In this document: one piece after another, positions 26,243 through 33,887 of the stretch | How positions within the stretch are numbered: the stretch's first letter is position 1 | Layout: each line of letters starts with the position of its first letter | Assembly: GCF_001612785.1 (NCBI RefSeq) | Contig: NZ_BDBC01000054.1 | Location: 1-64,000 of the forward strand | Direction: 5' to 3' | Origin: Nocardia beijingensis NBRC 16342 | GTDB lineage: Bacteria > Actinomycetota > Actinomycetes > Mycobacteriales > Mycobacteriaceae | Length of the DNA stretch: 64,000 nucleotides | Made by a program: the position numbers and the translations under genes | Notes under the pieces: model-generated | What the model was told of the DNA's origin: nothing | What the model saw: the letters and a program-made list of their open reading frames with translations, nothing else | Databases searched by the model: none

Positions 26243-27385
26243 ATGACCGAGCACCACGCCGTCCCGGGCGATCCGCCGCGGAGAGACGCACCGCCGACCC
26301 GCGCCGACCCCGCGCGCCCACATACCTGGGCCGACCGCGCGAGCGCGCGGACCGCGGCGATGAGCAGGCGGGCCGCGGCGCTGAGCATGCGGGTGGCGGA
26401 GAAGGCCTGGGCCGACTCCATCTTCGCCAAGTCGGCCGCGGCGGCGTTCTGGCAGACGCTCTCGCTGGCGCCGCTGTTGCTCGGCCTGCTCGGCAGCCTC
26501 GGTTACGTCGGCGGCTGGTTCGGCCCGGACACGGTGCAGATCGTCGAGTCCAAGATCATCGCGTTCAGCCGGGATCTGTTCAGCGCCAACGTGGTGACCG
26601 ACCTCATCGAGCCCACGGTGCAGGACGTCCTCGGGCGCGGGCGCGGCGCGGTGGTGTCGGTGGGCTTCGTGCTGTCGCTGTGGGCCGGATCGTCGGCGAT
26701 GGCGACCTTCGTCGACTCGATCGTGGAGGCCCACGATCAACAGGACGCGCGGCACCCGGTGTGGCAGCGCATCTTCGCCCTGTTGCTGTACGTGCTGTTC
26801 CTGGCGGCGTCGGTGTTCATCCTGCCGCTGGTGGCGCTCGGGCCGACGCTGATCGGGCGGGTGCTGCCGACCGCATGGCGGGCGACCGGCCTGCAACTGC
26901 TGGACTTCTTCTACTACCCGGGCGTCGGCCTGCTGCTGATCGTCGGGCTCACGACCCTGTACAAGCTGGCCCTGCACACCTCGTTGCCCTGGCACCGCCT
27001 CTTCGGCGGGGCACTGGTGGCCGGCGTGTTCTTCATGGCGGCCAGCGAGGTGCTGCGCCGCTACCTGTCCTGGGTCAGCCGCACCGGCGTCACCTACGGC
27101 GCGCTGGCGACCCCGATCGCCTTCCTGCTGTTCACGTTCTTCCTCGGCTTCGCGGTGATCCTTGGCGCGGAGTTCAACGCGGCGGTACAGGAGTTCTGGC
27201 CCGCCCGCGCGACGCGCATGGAGCAGGTCAAGGAATGGATCGCCAATCAGGTGCGGGGAGAGAGCGGAACCGACGAGGACACGGCGAAACAGGACGAGGC
27301 CGCTCCGGACCCCGGCGACACGGGCTCCGACGGCCGCGGCGCCGTGCTCGACTTGCGCGCGGCGCGGTCCTCGTCCGGCGAGTAG
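26243..27385 (+). CDS. YihY/UPF0761 family membrane protein
   Basis: A 380-residue membrane protein of the YihY (formerly BrkB) family, counterpart of Rv2707. After a proline/arginine-rich start come six membrane segments: SAAAAFWQTLSLAPLLLGLLG, a long periplasmic or cytosolic loop, LSLWAGSSAM, LLLYVLFLAASVFILPLVALG, GVGLLLIVGLTTLYKLALH, FGGALVAGVFFMAASEVL and TPIAFLLFTFFLGFAVILGAEFNA. The C-terminal 60 residues are acidic and probably disordered. No RNase BN activity should be assumed. The function is unknown. Confidence 0.92.
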   Translation: MTEHHAVPGDPPRRDAPPTRADPARPHTWADRASARTAAMSRRAAALSMRVAEKAWADSIFAKSAAAAFWQTLSLAPLLLGLLGSLGYVGGWFGPDTVQIVESKIIAFSRDLFSANVVTDLIEPTVQDVLGRGRGAVVSVGFVLSLWAGSSAMATFVDSIVEAHDQQDARHPVWQRIFALLLYVLFLAASVFILPLVALGPTLIGRVLPTAWRATGLQLLDFFYYPGVGLLLIVGLTTLYKLALHTSLPWHRLFGGALVAGVFFMAASEVLRRYLSWVSRTGVTYGALATPIAFLLFTFFLGFAVILGAEFNAAVQEFWPARATRMEQVKEWIANQVRGESGTDEDTAKQDEAAPDPGDTGSDGRGAVLDLRAARSSSGE

Positions 27386-27394
27386 CGCTTCGCC

Positions 27395-27631
27395 TCAGTC
27401 GCCCTTGCGTAGACCGTCGTAGACCTTCTTGCACTCCGGGCACACCGGAGAGCCCGGCTTGGGCGAACGGGTCACCGGGAAGACCTCTCCGCACAGCGCG
27501 ACCACGTGGGTGCCGAGCACGGCGCTCTCGGCGATCTTGTCCTTCTTCACGTAGTGGAAGAACTTCGGGGTGTCGTCGCCCGTCGTCTCGTCGGTCGTCG
27601 TATCCGGGCGAACCATGGTGTCGGTGCTCAC
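27395..27631 (-). CDS. DUF3039 zinc-binding protein
   Basis: A 78-residue protein of the DUF3039 family (Rv2708c). The core is FFHYVKKDKIAESAVLGTHVVALCGEVF with CPECKKVYDGL: a His, one Cys and a C-x2-C pair that could hold zinc. GTG at 27631 is chosen because CATCAT, seven bases ahead, could be its -10; ATG at 27640 and 27616 are alternatives. It converges with YihY and diverges from DUF3099, as in mycobacteria. The function is unknown. Confidence 0.88.
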   Translation of the reverse strand: MSTDTMVRPDTTTDETTGDDTPKFFHYVKKDKIAESAVLGTHVVALCGEVFPVTRSPKPGSPVCPECKKVYDGLRKGD

Positions 27632-27826
27632 GCACTCCATGATGCCGCATCCCGCGACAGCCCCGCTGACCACGGTGTCACCCGCGATTCCGGGCCGTGA
27701 GCCGACCTTGGGCGACACCGCCGAGAAGCGGGAAACGGCCGCGGTGCCGCATCGAGCGACACCATCGAGAAACGGAAACCGACCTCGGCATGTGCGCGGG
27801 CGGACCGCGAGTGGAAGACTCGGGGT

Positions 27827-28246
27827 ATGCAGCAGAACGGCGATTCCCCATCCGCCGACGGCCGCGACCGCGAAGAGCACCCCGACGTGACGATGCCGAC
27901 GCAGCCCCGCCGTTCCGCCGGATACTTCCCAGGCAGTGACGACAAGCACCCCGCGTTGATCACCGAGGCGGCGCCCTCGCTGGACGACCAGCACCGGGCC
28001 CGGGTGCGCCGGTACACGATCATCATGGCGTTCCGCATACCGTGCCTGGTCCTGGCCGCGATCGCCTACAGCGCGTTCGGCAACCCGCTGCTGTCCATCC
28101 TGATCATCGTCGCCTCGATCCCGCTGCCCTGGATCGCGGTGCTGATCGCCAACGACCGTCCCCCGCGCCGCAAGGACGAGCCGAGCCGGTGGGACCGTCC
28201 GCGCACGGCCATCGAATCGCGTCCGCACAACGCCATCGACGGCTGA
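27827..28246 (+). CDS. DUF3099 membrane protein
   Basis: A 139-residue protein with two membrane segments (about 65-84 and 87-107: IIMAFRIPCLVLAAIAYSAF and LLSILIIVASIPLPWIAVLIAN) between an acidic/polar N-terminus containing ALITEAAPSLDDQHRARVRRY and a basic tail. It is the DUF3099 counterpart of Rv2709, which precedes sigB in mycobacteria; here an MFS, a VOC and a methyltransferase gene lie between. The function is unknown. Confidence 0.9.
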   Translation: MQQNGDSPSADGRDREEHPDVTMPTQPRRSAGYFPGSDDKHPALITEAAPSLDDQHRARVRRYTIIMAFRIPCLVLAAIAYSAFGNPLLSILIIVASIPLPWIAVLIANDRPPRRKDEPSRWDRPRTAIESRPHNAIDG

Positions 28247-28276
28247 ACCCACCGGGGCCTGCTCGCCGCGAGCGGA

Positions 28277-29572
28277 TCACCCCGCCGTGGCCGGCGCCCT
28301 GCGGATGACCGCCGACATCACGGCGGCCGCGCCGCACAGACCGCCCGCCAGATACCAGGCGAGGTCGTAGCTGCCCTGCGCGTCGCGGATGACGCCCGCC
28401 GTGGTGGCCGCCACCGCCGCGCCGATCTGGTGCGAGGCGAACACCCACCCGAAGGCGACCGGGCCGTCGGCGCCGAACAGTTCACGGCACAGCACGACCG
28501 TCGGCGGCACCGTGGCCACCCAGTCCAGGCCGTAGAAGACGATGAACATCCACAGGCTCGGTTGCGTGCCCGGCCCCAGCAGCGCGGGCAGGATCAGCAG
28601 CGACAGGCCGCGCAACGTGTAGTAGCCGATCAGCAGGTAACGCGGATCGATCCGGTCGGTCAGCCAACCCGAGGCGATGGTGCCCGCCACGTCGAAGATG
28701 CCGACGACGGCCAGCAGGCTCGCCGCGGTGGTCGGCGGCATGCCGTGATCGTGCGCGGCACTGACGAAATGGGTACCGACCAGCCCGTTGGTGGACGCGC
28801 CGCACACCGCGAACCCGCCGGCGAGCAACCAGAAACCGGGACGGCGCGCGATCGCGGCGAGCACCGTGAGCGCCCGCGACGCGCCAACGGCGGCGGGCAC
28901 GCGCAGCCCCGCGGTGCTGTCCGGTGCGGCGCCGTACGCGCGCACGCCGAGGTCGCTGGGATAGTCCCGGATGAACAGCAGCACCAACGGCGCCACGGCC
29001 AGCGCCGCTCCCGCGACGATCAGCGAAGGCACCCGCCAGCCGTGGGCGTGCGCCAGCGCGGACACCAGCGGCAGGAAGACCAGTTGCCCGGTCGCGCCCG
29101 CGGCGGTGAGCACACCGGTGACCAGACCGCGCTGGCGCACGAACCACCGGCCGGTGATCGTGGCGACGAACGGCATCGACATCGACCCGACGCCGATGCC
29201 GACCAACAGGCCCCAGGTCAGCACGAGATGCCACGGCCGGGACATGAACACCGTCAGCCCGCTGCCCGCGGCGACCAGCAGCAGCGCGCACGTCACCACC
29301 CTGCGAATGCCGAAGCGGTCCATCAGGGCGGCGGCGAACGGCGAGATCAGGCCGTACAGCAGCAGATTCAGCGAGACGGCCGTCCCGATGGTTCCGTGCG
29401 ACCAGCCGAACTCCTCGTGCAACGGGTCCATCAGCACGCTCGGCACGGACCGGAACCCGGCCGCGCCGAGCAGGGCGACGAAGCCGACGGCCGCGACCAG
29501 CCACGCGGGATGCAAGCGCCGGCGCGGCGGGGAATCGACGGAAACGGGCGGTGGCGTCTGCAGTTCGGTCAC
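28277..29572 (-). CDS. MFS transporter
   Basis: A 431-residue transporter with 12 predicted membrane segments. It has the N-terminal half GTIGTAVSLNLLLYGLISPFAAALMDRFGIRRV (MFS motif A-like), GLLVGIGVGSMSMPFVATITGRWFVRQRGLVTGVL and in the second half SLLAVVGIFDVAGTIASGWLTDRIDPRYLL. The layout resembles oxalate/formate or monocarboxylate-type antiporters, but the substrate cannot be read from the sequence. GTG at 29572 is preferred; an in-frame ATG at 29623 would add 17 residues. It is divergent from the VOC gene. Confidence 0.88.
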   Translation of the reverse strand: MTELQTPPPVSVDSPPRRRLHPAWLVAAVGFVALLGAAGFRSVPSVLMDPLHEEFGWSHGTIGTAVSLNLLLYGLISPFAAALMDRFGIRRVVTCALLLVAAGSGLTVFMSRPWHLVLTWGLLVGIGVGSMSMPFVATITGRWFVRQRGLVTGVLTAAGATGQLVFLPLVSALAHAHGWRVPSLIVAGAALAVAPLVLLFIRDYPSDLGVRAYGAAPDSTAGLRVPAAVGASRALTVLAAIARRPGFWLLAGGFAVCGASTNGLVGTHFVSAAHDHGMPPTTAASLLAVVGIFDVAGTIASGWLTDRIDPRYLLIGYYTLRGLSLLILPALLGPGTQPSLWMFIVFYGLDWVATVPPTVVLCRELFGADGPVAFGWVFASHQIGAAVAATTAGVIRDAQGSYDLAWYLAGGLCGAAAVMSAVIRRAPATAG

Positions 29573-29754
29573 CCGATGAGACTGCCGGAAGTATGCGGCC
29601 GCAACGAGTGGCTGAAATGCCACTTAGCATCAAATTCGAGCCAAAATCTGCGGCGCGGGTATTTTCTCGACAAGCCGGGCACGTGTACCTAGGGTCGCAT
29701 GCAGCCTCGCTCACCATGATCACCGGACACGCGGGCGACGAGACAGGAGTGCAC

Positions 29755-30498
29755 ATGATTCGGTGGATCTGGGTCTTCCTGGACCGCCCTGCGCAGCGTT
29801 TCGACGACTGCGCGAAGTTCTGGTCGACGGTCACCGGCACCGAGCTGTCCCCTCGGCGCGGCGCGAACGACGAGTTCCTCACCTTGTTGCCGGACCCCGC
29901 GCTGTTCGCCGCGGCGAGTGTCAAGATGCAAGCGGTGACCGGGCTCGGCGGTGTGCACCTGGACCTGGACGTCGACGACATCCCGTCCGCCGTGCGCGCC
30001 GCGCTCGACCTGGGAGCGGAGCTGGTCGCCAACCATCCCGACTACGCCGTGCTGCGCTCCCCCGGCGGCCAGACGTTCTGCCTGACGCCCAGCGGCCGCG
30101 CGACGAGCACGCCCGCGCCGGCCGTGCGGGCTCCGGACGGCACGCTGTCGCGCCTGGATCAGGTGTGCCTCGACATCGGTCCCGACGACCACGAGGTCGA
30201 GACCCGCTTCTGGAAGTTGCTGACCGGGTGGTCCTACCAACCCGGCAGGCGGCCGGAGTTCGCGCGCCTGCGCTGCGCGGAACGCCAGTTGCCCGCGCAG
30301 CTGCTGTTGCAGCGGCTCGGTGAGAACCGGCCGACCAGCGCGCATGTCGATCTGGCTGCCGAGGATGTCGAAGCCACCGCCGCGTGGCACGAGTCGCTCG
30401 GCGCGACCGTGGTGGAACGCCACGAGCACTGGATCGTCCTGAGCGACCCCGGCGACGCGCTGTACTGCGTGACCGGACGCGACCCCAGCGGCGTCTGA
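29755..30498 (+). CDS. Two-domain VOC (glyoxalase-fold) protein
   Basis: A 247-residue protein containing two vicinal-oxygen-chelate domains, residues about 3-120 (MIRWIWVFLDRPAQRFDDCAKFWSTVTG and FCLTPSGRA) and 135-245 (LDQVCLDIGPDDHEVETRFWKLLTG and YCVTGRDPS). Such tandem domains bind a small ligand, sometimes through a metal; no full metal triad is evident. ACAGGAG precedes the ATG. It is divergent from the MFS gene and could share its regulation. Confidence 0.85.
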   Translation: MIRWIWVFLDRPAQRFDDCAKFWSTVTGTELSPRRGANDEFLTLLPDPALFAAASVKMQAVTGLGGVHLDLDVDDIPSAVRAALDLGAELVANHPDYAVLRSPGGQTFCLTPSGRATSTPAPAVRAPDGTLSRLDQVCLDIGPDDHEVETRFWKLLTGWSYQPGRRPEFARLRCAERQLPAQLLLQRLGENRPTSAHVDLAAEDVEATAAWHESLGATVVERHEHWIVLSDPGDALYCVTGRDPSGV

Positions 30499-30590
30499 CC
30501 AGCCTCCCCGCGTCCCCGGGAGGCACCGCGGCGCCGTGCCACAGCGGGCGTCCGGCCCGCGGCCGGTGGCCGCGGTGGCAGAGTACCGGT

Positions 30591-32108
30591 GTGCCTACGA
30601 ACCGATCGATGACCACCGGATCGCTGCTCACCGCCCTGTGCCCGCAGCTGCGGACCGCGCTCACCAGGGTGGGCTACGACGCCGACACGCTGCTCGCGGT
30701 GCTCGGTGACGCACACGCGGCACTGGGCCGATCGGAGCCGGTGCCGGTGCGCCGGGCGGCCCGCGCGGCCGGCGAGCTCGGCACCCTCATCCGCCTGTTG
30801 CTGCTCGGCGACGCGCTGCCCGAGCGCGAGGTGGCCGTCGCGCTTGCTCCCGTGGACATCGACCGCGCGGTCGCGGCGGGCCTGCTCGACCGCGACGGCG
30901 ACGAAGTGCGGGCGGCGCTGGACCTGCGGCCGCTGGACGCGGGCGCGGGCACGCGGTGGGTCCTGTCCGACCTCGACGACTCGATGCGGCGGCGCACGCT
31001 GACCGAGGATCACGTCCTCGGCGTCGGCCATGCTTCCCTCTCGCTGCTGCGCGCCACACCCACCCAGCCGGTGGGCACGGTCCTCGACCTGGGCACCGGG
31101 TGCGGCGTGCAGGCGGTGCACGCCGCCTCCTATGCGCGGCGGGTGACCGCCACCGACGTCAATCCCCGCGCGTTGTGGCTGGCCGAGGCCACCGCTGCGC
31201 TCAACGAGCTGGACATCGAGCTGGTGGAGGGCTCGTGGTTCGAACCGGTGCGGGGCAGGCGTTTCGACCAAGTGGTGGCGAATCCGCCGTTCGTGGTGGG
31301 CCCGGGACGGGTGGAGCACACCTATCGCGATTCCGGTCTCGCGCTCGACGGCGCGAGCGAACTGGTCATCTCGCAGGCCGCCGACCTGCTCGCCCCTGGC
31401 GGCACCGCCGCGATGCTCGCCGCGTGGGTCCATGCCGACGGTGAGGATTGGCGCGGGCGCGTCTCGTCCTGGTTGCCCGCGCACGGTGTCGACGCCTGGG
31501 TGGTGCAACGTGACGTGGCCGACCCGGCCCTGTACGTGGGCACCTGGCTGCGCGACGCGGGCGCCGACCCGCGCGATCCCGCCGCGCAGGCCCGCGCGGA
31601 GCGCTGGCTGGACGCCTTCGAGGCCGCCGACGTGGCGGGCATCGGATTCGGGTTCGTCTATCTGCGCGCCATCGACGGGCCGACCGAACTGCTCGCCGAG
31701 GACCTCACCCACGGATTCGACGATCCGCTCGGCACGGAGGCCGTGCGGTATTTCGAGCGCTCGGCCTGGTTGCGAGCCGTCGCCCGGGACGAGAATCTCG
31801 CCTGGTCTTCGCGTTTCGTCGTGGACAGGGCGACCGCGCTGGAGCGGGTGTACCTGCACGGCGAGGAGGGATGGGCGCAGGAGGTGGCGCGGCTGCATCG
31901 CGGCGACGGCCCCCGCTGGCAACACGAAGTGGATGAGACCACGATCTCGCTGCTGGCGGGAATGCGCGCCGACGGCCTGCCGTTGTACGAGCTGATCGAA
32001 CTGCTGGCGCTCGCCCACGGATCCGACGAGGTGGGCGCCGAGTTCGCCGCCGACGCGTTGTCCGTGGTCACCGGGCTGGTACGGCACGGATTGATCAAGC
32101 CCGTGTGA
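30591..32108 (+). CDS. Class I SAM-dependent methyltransferase, N6-adenine/HemK-like fold
   Basis: A 505-residue protein. Residues 1-140 form an N-terminal alpha-helical domain; the Rossmann domain follows with VLDLGTGCGVQAVHAA (SAM motif I), ATDVNPRALWLAEATAALNEL (II) and VVANPPFVVGP (the NPPF catalytic motif of HemK/PrmC and N6-adenine enzymes). About 190 further residues make a C-terminal domain specific to an actinobacterial family. The target (rRNA, DNA or glutamine) is unknown. GTG at 30591 is chosen; ATG at 30609 is a second option. It precedes sigB in the same direction, separated by a hairpin. Confidence 0.85.
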   Translation: MPTNRSMTTGSLLTALCPQLRTALTRVGYDADTLLAVLGDAHAALGRSEPVPVRRAARAAGELGTLIRLLLLGDALPEREVAVALAPVDIDRAVAAGLLDRDGDEVRAALDLRPLDAGAGTRWVLSDLDDSMRRRTLTEDHVLGVGHASLSLLRATPTQPVGTVLDLGTGCGVQAVHAASYARRVTATDVNPRALWLAEATAALNELDIELVEGSWFEPVRGRRFDQVVANPPFVVGPGRVEHTYRDSGLALDGASELVISQAADLLAPGGTAAMLAAWVHADGEDWRGRVSSWLPAHGVDAWVVQRDVADPALYVGTWLRDAGADPRDPAAQARAERWLDAFEAADVAGIGFGFVYLRAIDGPTELLAEDLTHGFDDPLGTEAVRYFERSAWLRAVARDENLAWSSRFVVDRATALERVYLHGEEGWAQEVARLHRGDGPRWQHEVDETTISLLAGMRADGLPLYELIELLALAHGSDEVGAEFAADALSVVTGLVRHGLIKPV

Positions 32109-32204
32109 GGCAACGGCAACCGCGCGCCGGCTGGTGCAGGTCCCGGCCGGGGATCGTCCCCGCGCTGCGGCGCTTCTCAGGAACTTCTCAGACGAGAGGG
32201 GCGA

Positions 32205-32226
32205 AAACCGCTGCTCAGAGCGGTTT
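32205..32226 (+). terminator. Hairpin between methyltransferase and sigB
   Basis: AAACCGCT (32205-32212) pairs with AGCGGTTT (32219-32226) over a six-base loop. It lies upstream of the sigB promoter, so it separates the two transcripts. Confidence 0.6.
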
Positions 32227-32242
32227 ATGCCAGCCGTAACGG

Positions 32243-32268
32243 GGAACTTTCTCCCTGTCGGGTCCGTT
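32243..32268 (+). promoter_or_regulatory. SigE/SigH-type promoter of sigB
   Basis: GGAAC (32243-32247, within GGGGAACT) and CGTT (32265-32268) are separated by exactly 17 bases, the consensus for mycobacterial SigE/SigH promoters, which are known to drive sigB. The start of transcription would be some 30 bases before the sigB ATG. This suggests stress induction of sigB by an ECF sigma factor encoded elsewhere. Confidence 0.75.
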
Positions 32269-32303
32269 TATCGGAGTGAGACACCACCGACAGGAGGCAA
32301 GTC

Positions 32304-33272
32304 ATGACAAGCCCCGCCACCACTCGTGTGCGCACCAGCGATTCGGACCTCGACGCTCAGAGCCCTGCCGCCGACCTGGTACGTGTGTACCTGAACGGGA
32401 TCGGCCGCACCGCACTGCTCACCGCTGCCGACGAGGTCGAGCTGGCCAAGCGCATCGAGGCGGGCCTCTACGCGCAGTACCTGCTGGAGACCGGCAAGCG
32501 ACTGTCCGCGTCCCGCAAGCGTGATCTCGCGATGATCGTGCGCGACGGTCAGGCCGCCCGGTCGCATCTGCTCGAAGCCAACCTGCGCCTTGTTGTCTCG
32601 CTCGCCAAGCGGTACACCGGCCGCGGCATGCCGCTGCTCGATCTGATCCAGGAGGGCAACCTCGGGTTGATCCGCGCCATGGAGAAGTTCGACTACGCCA
32701 AGGGCTTCAAGTTCTCCACCTACGCCACCTGGTGGATCCGGCAGGCCATCACCCGCGGCATGGCCGATCAGAGCCGCACCATCCGCCTGCCCGTCCACCT
32801 CGTCGAGCAGGTGAACAAGCTGGCCAGGATCAAGCGCGAACTGCATCAGCAGCTGGGCCGCGAGGCCACCGACGAGGAACTGGCCACCGAATCCGGCATC
32901 CCGGTCGACAAGATCTCCGATCTGCTCGACCACAGCCGCGACCCGGTGAGCCTGGACATGCCGGTCGGCAACGACGAAGAGGCCCCGCTGGGCGACTTCA
33001 TCGAGGACTCCGAGGCCACCTCGGCCGAGTCCGCGGTCATCGCCGGGCTGTTGCACCACGATGTGCGCAGCGTGCTCGCCACCCTGGACGAACGCGAACA
33101 GCAGGTCATCCGGCTGCGTTTCGGCCTGGACGACGGCCAGCCGCGCACGTTGGACCAGATCGGCAAGCTCTTCGGTCTCTCCCGCGAGCGGGTGCGTCAG
33201 ATCGAACGTGAAGTCATGGCGAAGCTGCGCAAGGGCGAGCGGGCCGACCGGCTCCGCGCTTACGCCAGCTGA
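32304..33272 (+). CDS. sigB: RNA polymerase sigma factor SigB
   Basis: A 322-residue group 2 sigma factor closely resembling SigA but lacking its lysine-rich N-terminus. Region 1.2 begins at DLVRVYLNGIGRTALL; region 2 has LRLVVSLAKRYTGRGMPLLDLIQEGNLGLIRAMEKFDYAKGFKFSTY-type core; region 4 ends LFGLSRERVRQIEREVMAKLR. A strong ribosome site (AGGAGG) precedes the ATG and a SigE/SigH-type promoter lies 36 bases upstream. In actinobacteria SigB governs stress and stationary-phase genes. It lies about 4.8 kb before ideR, whereas the two are adjacent in mycobacteria. Confidence 0.97.
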   Translation: MTSPATTRVRTSDSDLDAQSPAADLVRVYLNGIGRTALLTAADEVELAKRIEAGLYAQYLLETGKRLSASRKRDLAMIVRDGQAARSHLLEANLRLVVSLAKRYTGRGMPLLDLIQEGNLGLIRAMEKFDYAKGFKFSTYATWWIRQAITRGMADQSRTIRLPVHLVEQVNKLARIKRELHQQLGREATDEELATESGIPVDKISDLLDHSRDPVSLDMPVGNDEEAPLGDFIEDSEATSAESAVIAGLLHHDVRSVLATLDEREQQVIRLRFGLDDGQPRTLDQIGKLFGLSRERVRQIEREVMAKLRKGERADRLRAYAS

Positions 33273-33310
33273 CCGTCCGGCGCCGGCCGCGCAGCGCCGG
33301 CGTTCGGCTC

Positions 33311-33334
33311 GGTGACCCTTCCGCCGGGGTCACC
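33311..33334 (+). terminator. Terminator of sigB
   Basis: GGTGACCC (33311-33318) pairs with GGGTCACC (33327-33334) over eight bases and is followed by TTTCC. It lies 39 bases behind the sigB stop and before the convergent lipoprotein gene. Confidence 0.65.
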
Positions 33335-33431
33335 TTTCCGCGCCGACCGGTATGCGCGCGTGCCCGTCCCCTCCGGGCGTCGCGCGAGCCGGTCGGCGGT
33401 GTCGTATCCCCCGCTTACCTCCTTCTCGGCC

Positions 33432-33734
33432 TCAGCTCTGGTCCACCGCGATGTCGTATTTCACGGTGTCGCCCTCGACGGAGGTCACCGTCAGCAGCAC
33501 ACCGAGGGTGTCCCCGCCCGCGGTGAGCGTGCAACGCATGGTGGTTCCTTCCTTGCCGGTGAGATCGCCGGGGCAATCGATCGCGTCGGGTTCCTGACCG
33601 ACCTTCTCGCTGAGCGAATCCTTGACCGACTTCTCCAAGTCGGCCTCCTGGACCTTCGGGGTGCCGATGCTGACGGAGCACGCGGTGAGCGCCGCCGCGA
33701 GCAGCGACAAGAGAGCAACACTGCGGATCTTCAT
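33432..33734 (-). CDS. DUF4333 lipoprotein
   Basis: A 100-residue secreted protein. The signal peptide MKIRSVALLSLLAAALTAC ends with a lipobox (LTAC, Cys19), so it is anchored in the membrane. The DUF4333 domain follows (VQEADLEKSVKDSLSEKVGQEPDAIDCPGDLTGKEGTTMRCTL) with a conserved cysteine pair, probably disulfide bonded. Members are common actinobacterial envelope proteins of unknown role. It converges with sigB. Confidence 0.88.
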   Translation of the reverse strand: MKIRSVALLSLLAAALTACSVSIGTPKVQEADLEKSVKDSLSEKVGQEPDAIDCPGDLTGKEGTTMRCTLTAGGDTLGVLLTVTSVEGDTVKYDIAVDQS

Positions 33735-33887
33735 GGCGAGCAGGCCTTTCTTTCGGACGAACGTGCCATCCTTCAGATCGCGGCAACGGCGATCGCCCGT
33801 TATCGGACGGCTCGCGTGTGACGTGTGCGAGCCGATGTCGTACCCGCGCCATGTTCAGGGCAGCTCGCCCGGTGGATCGTTCTCGGC

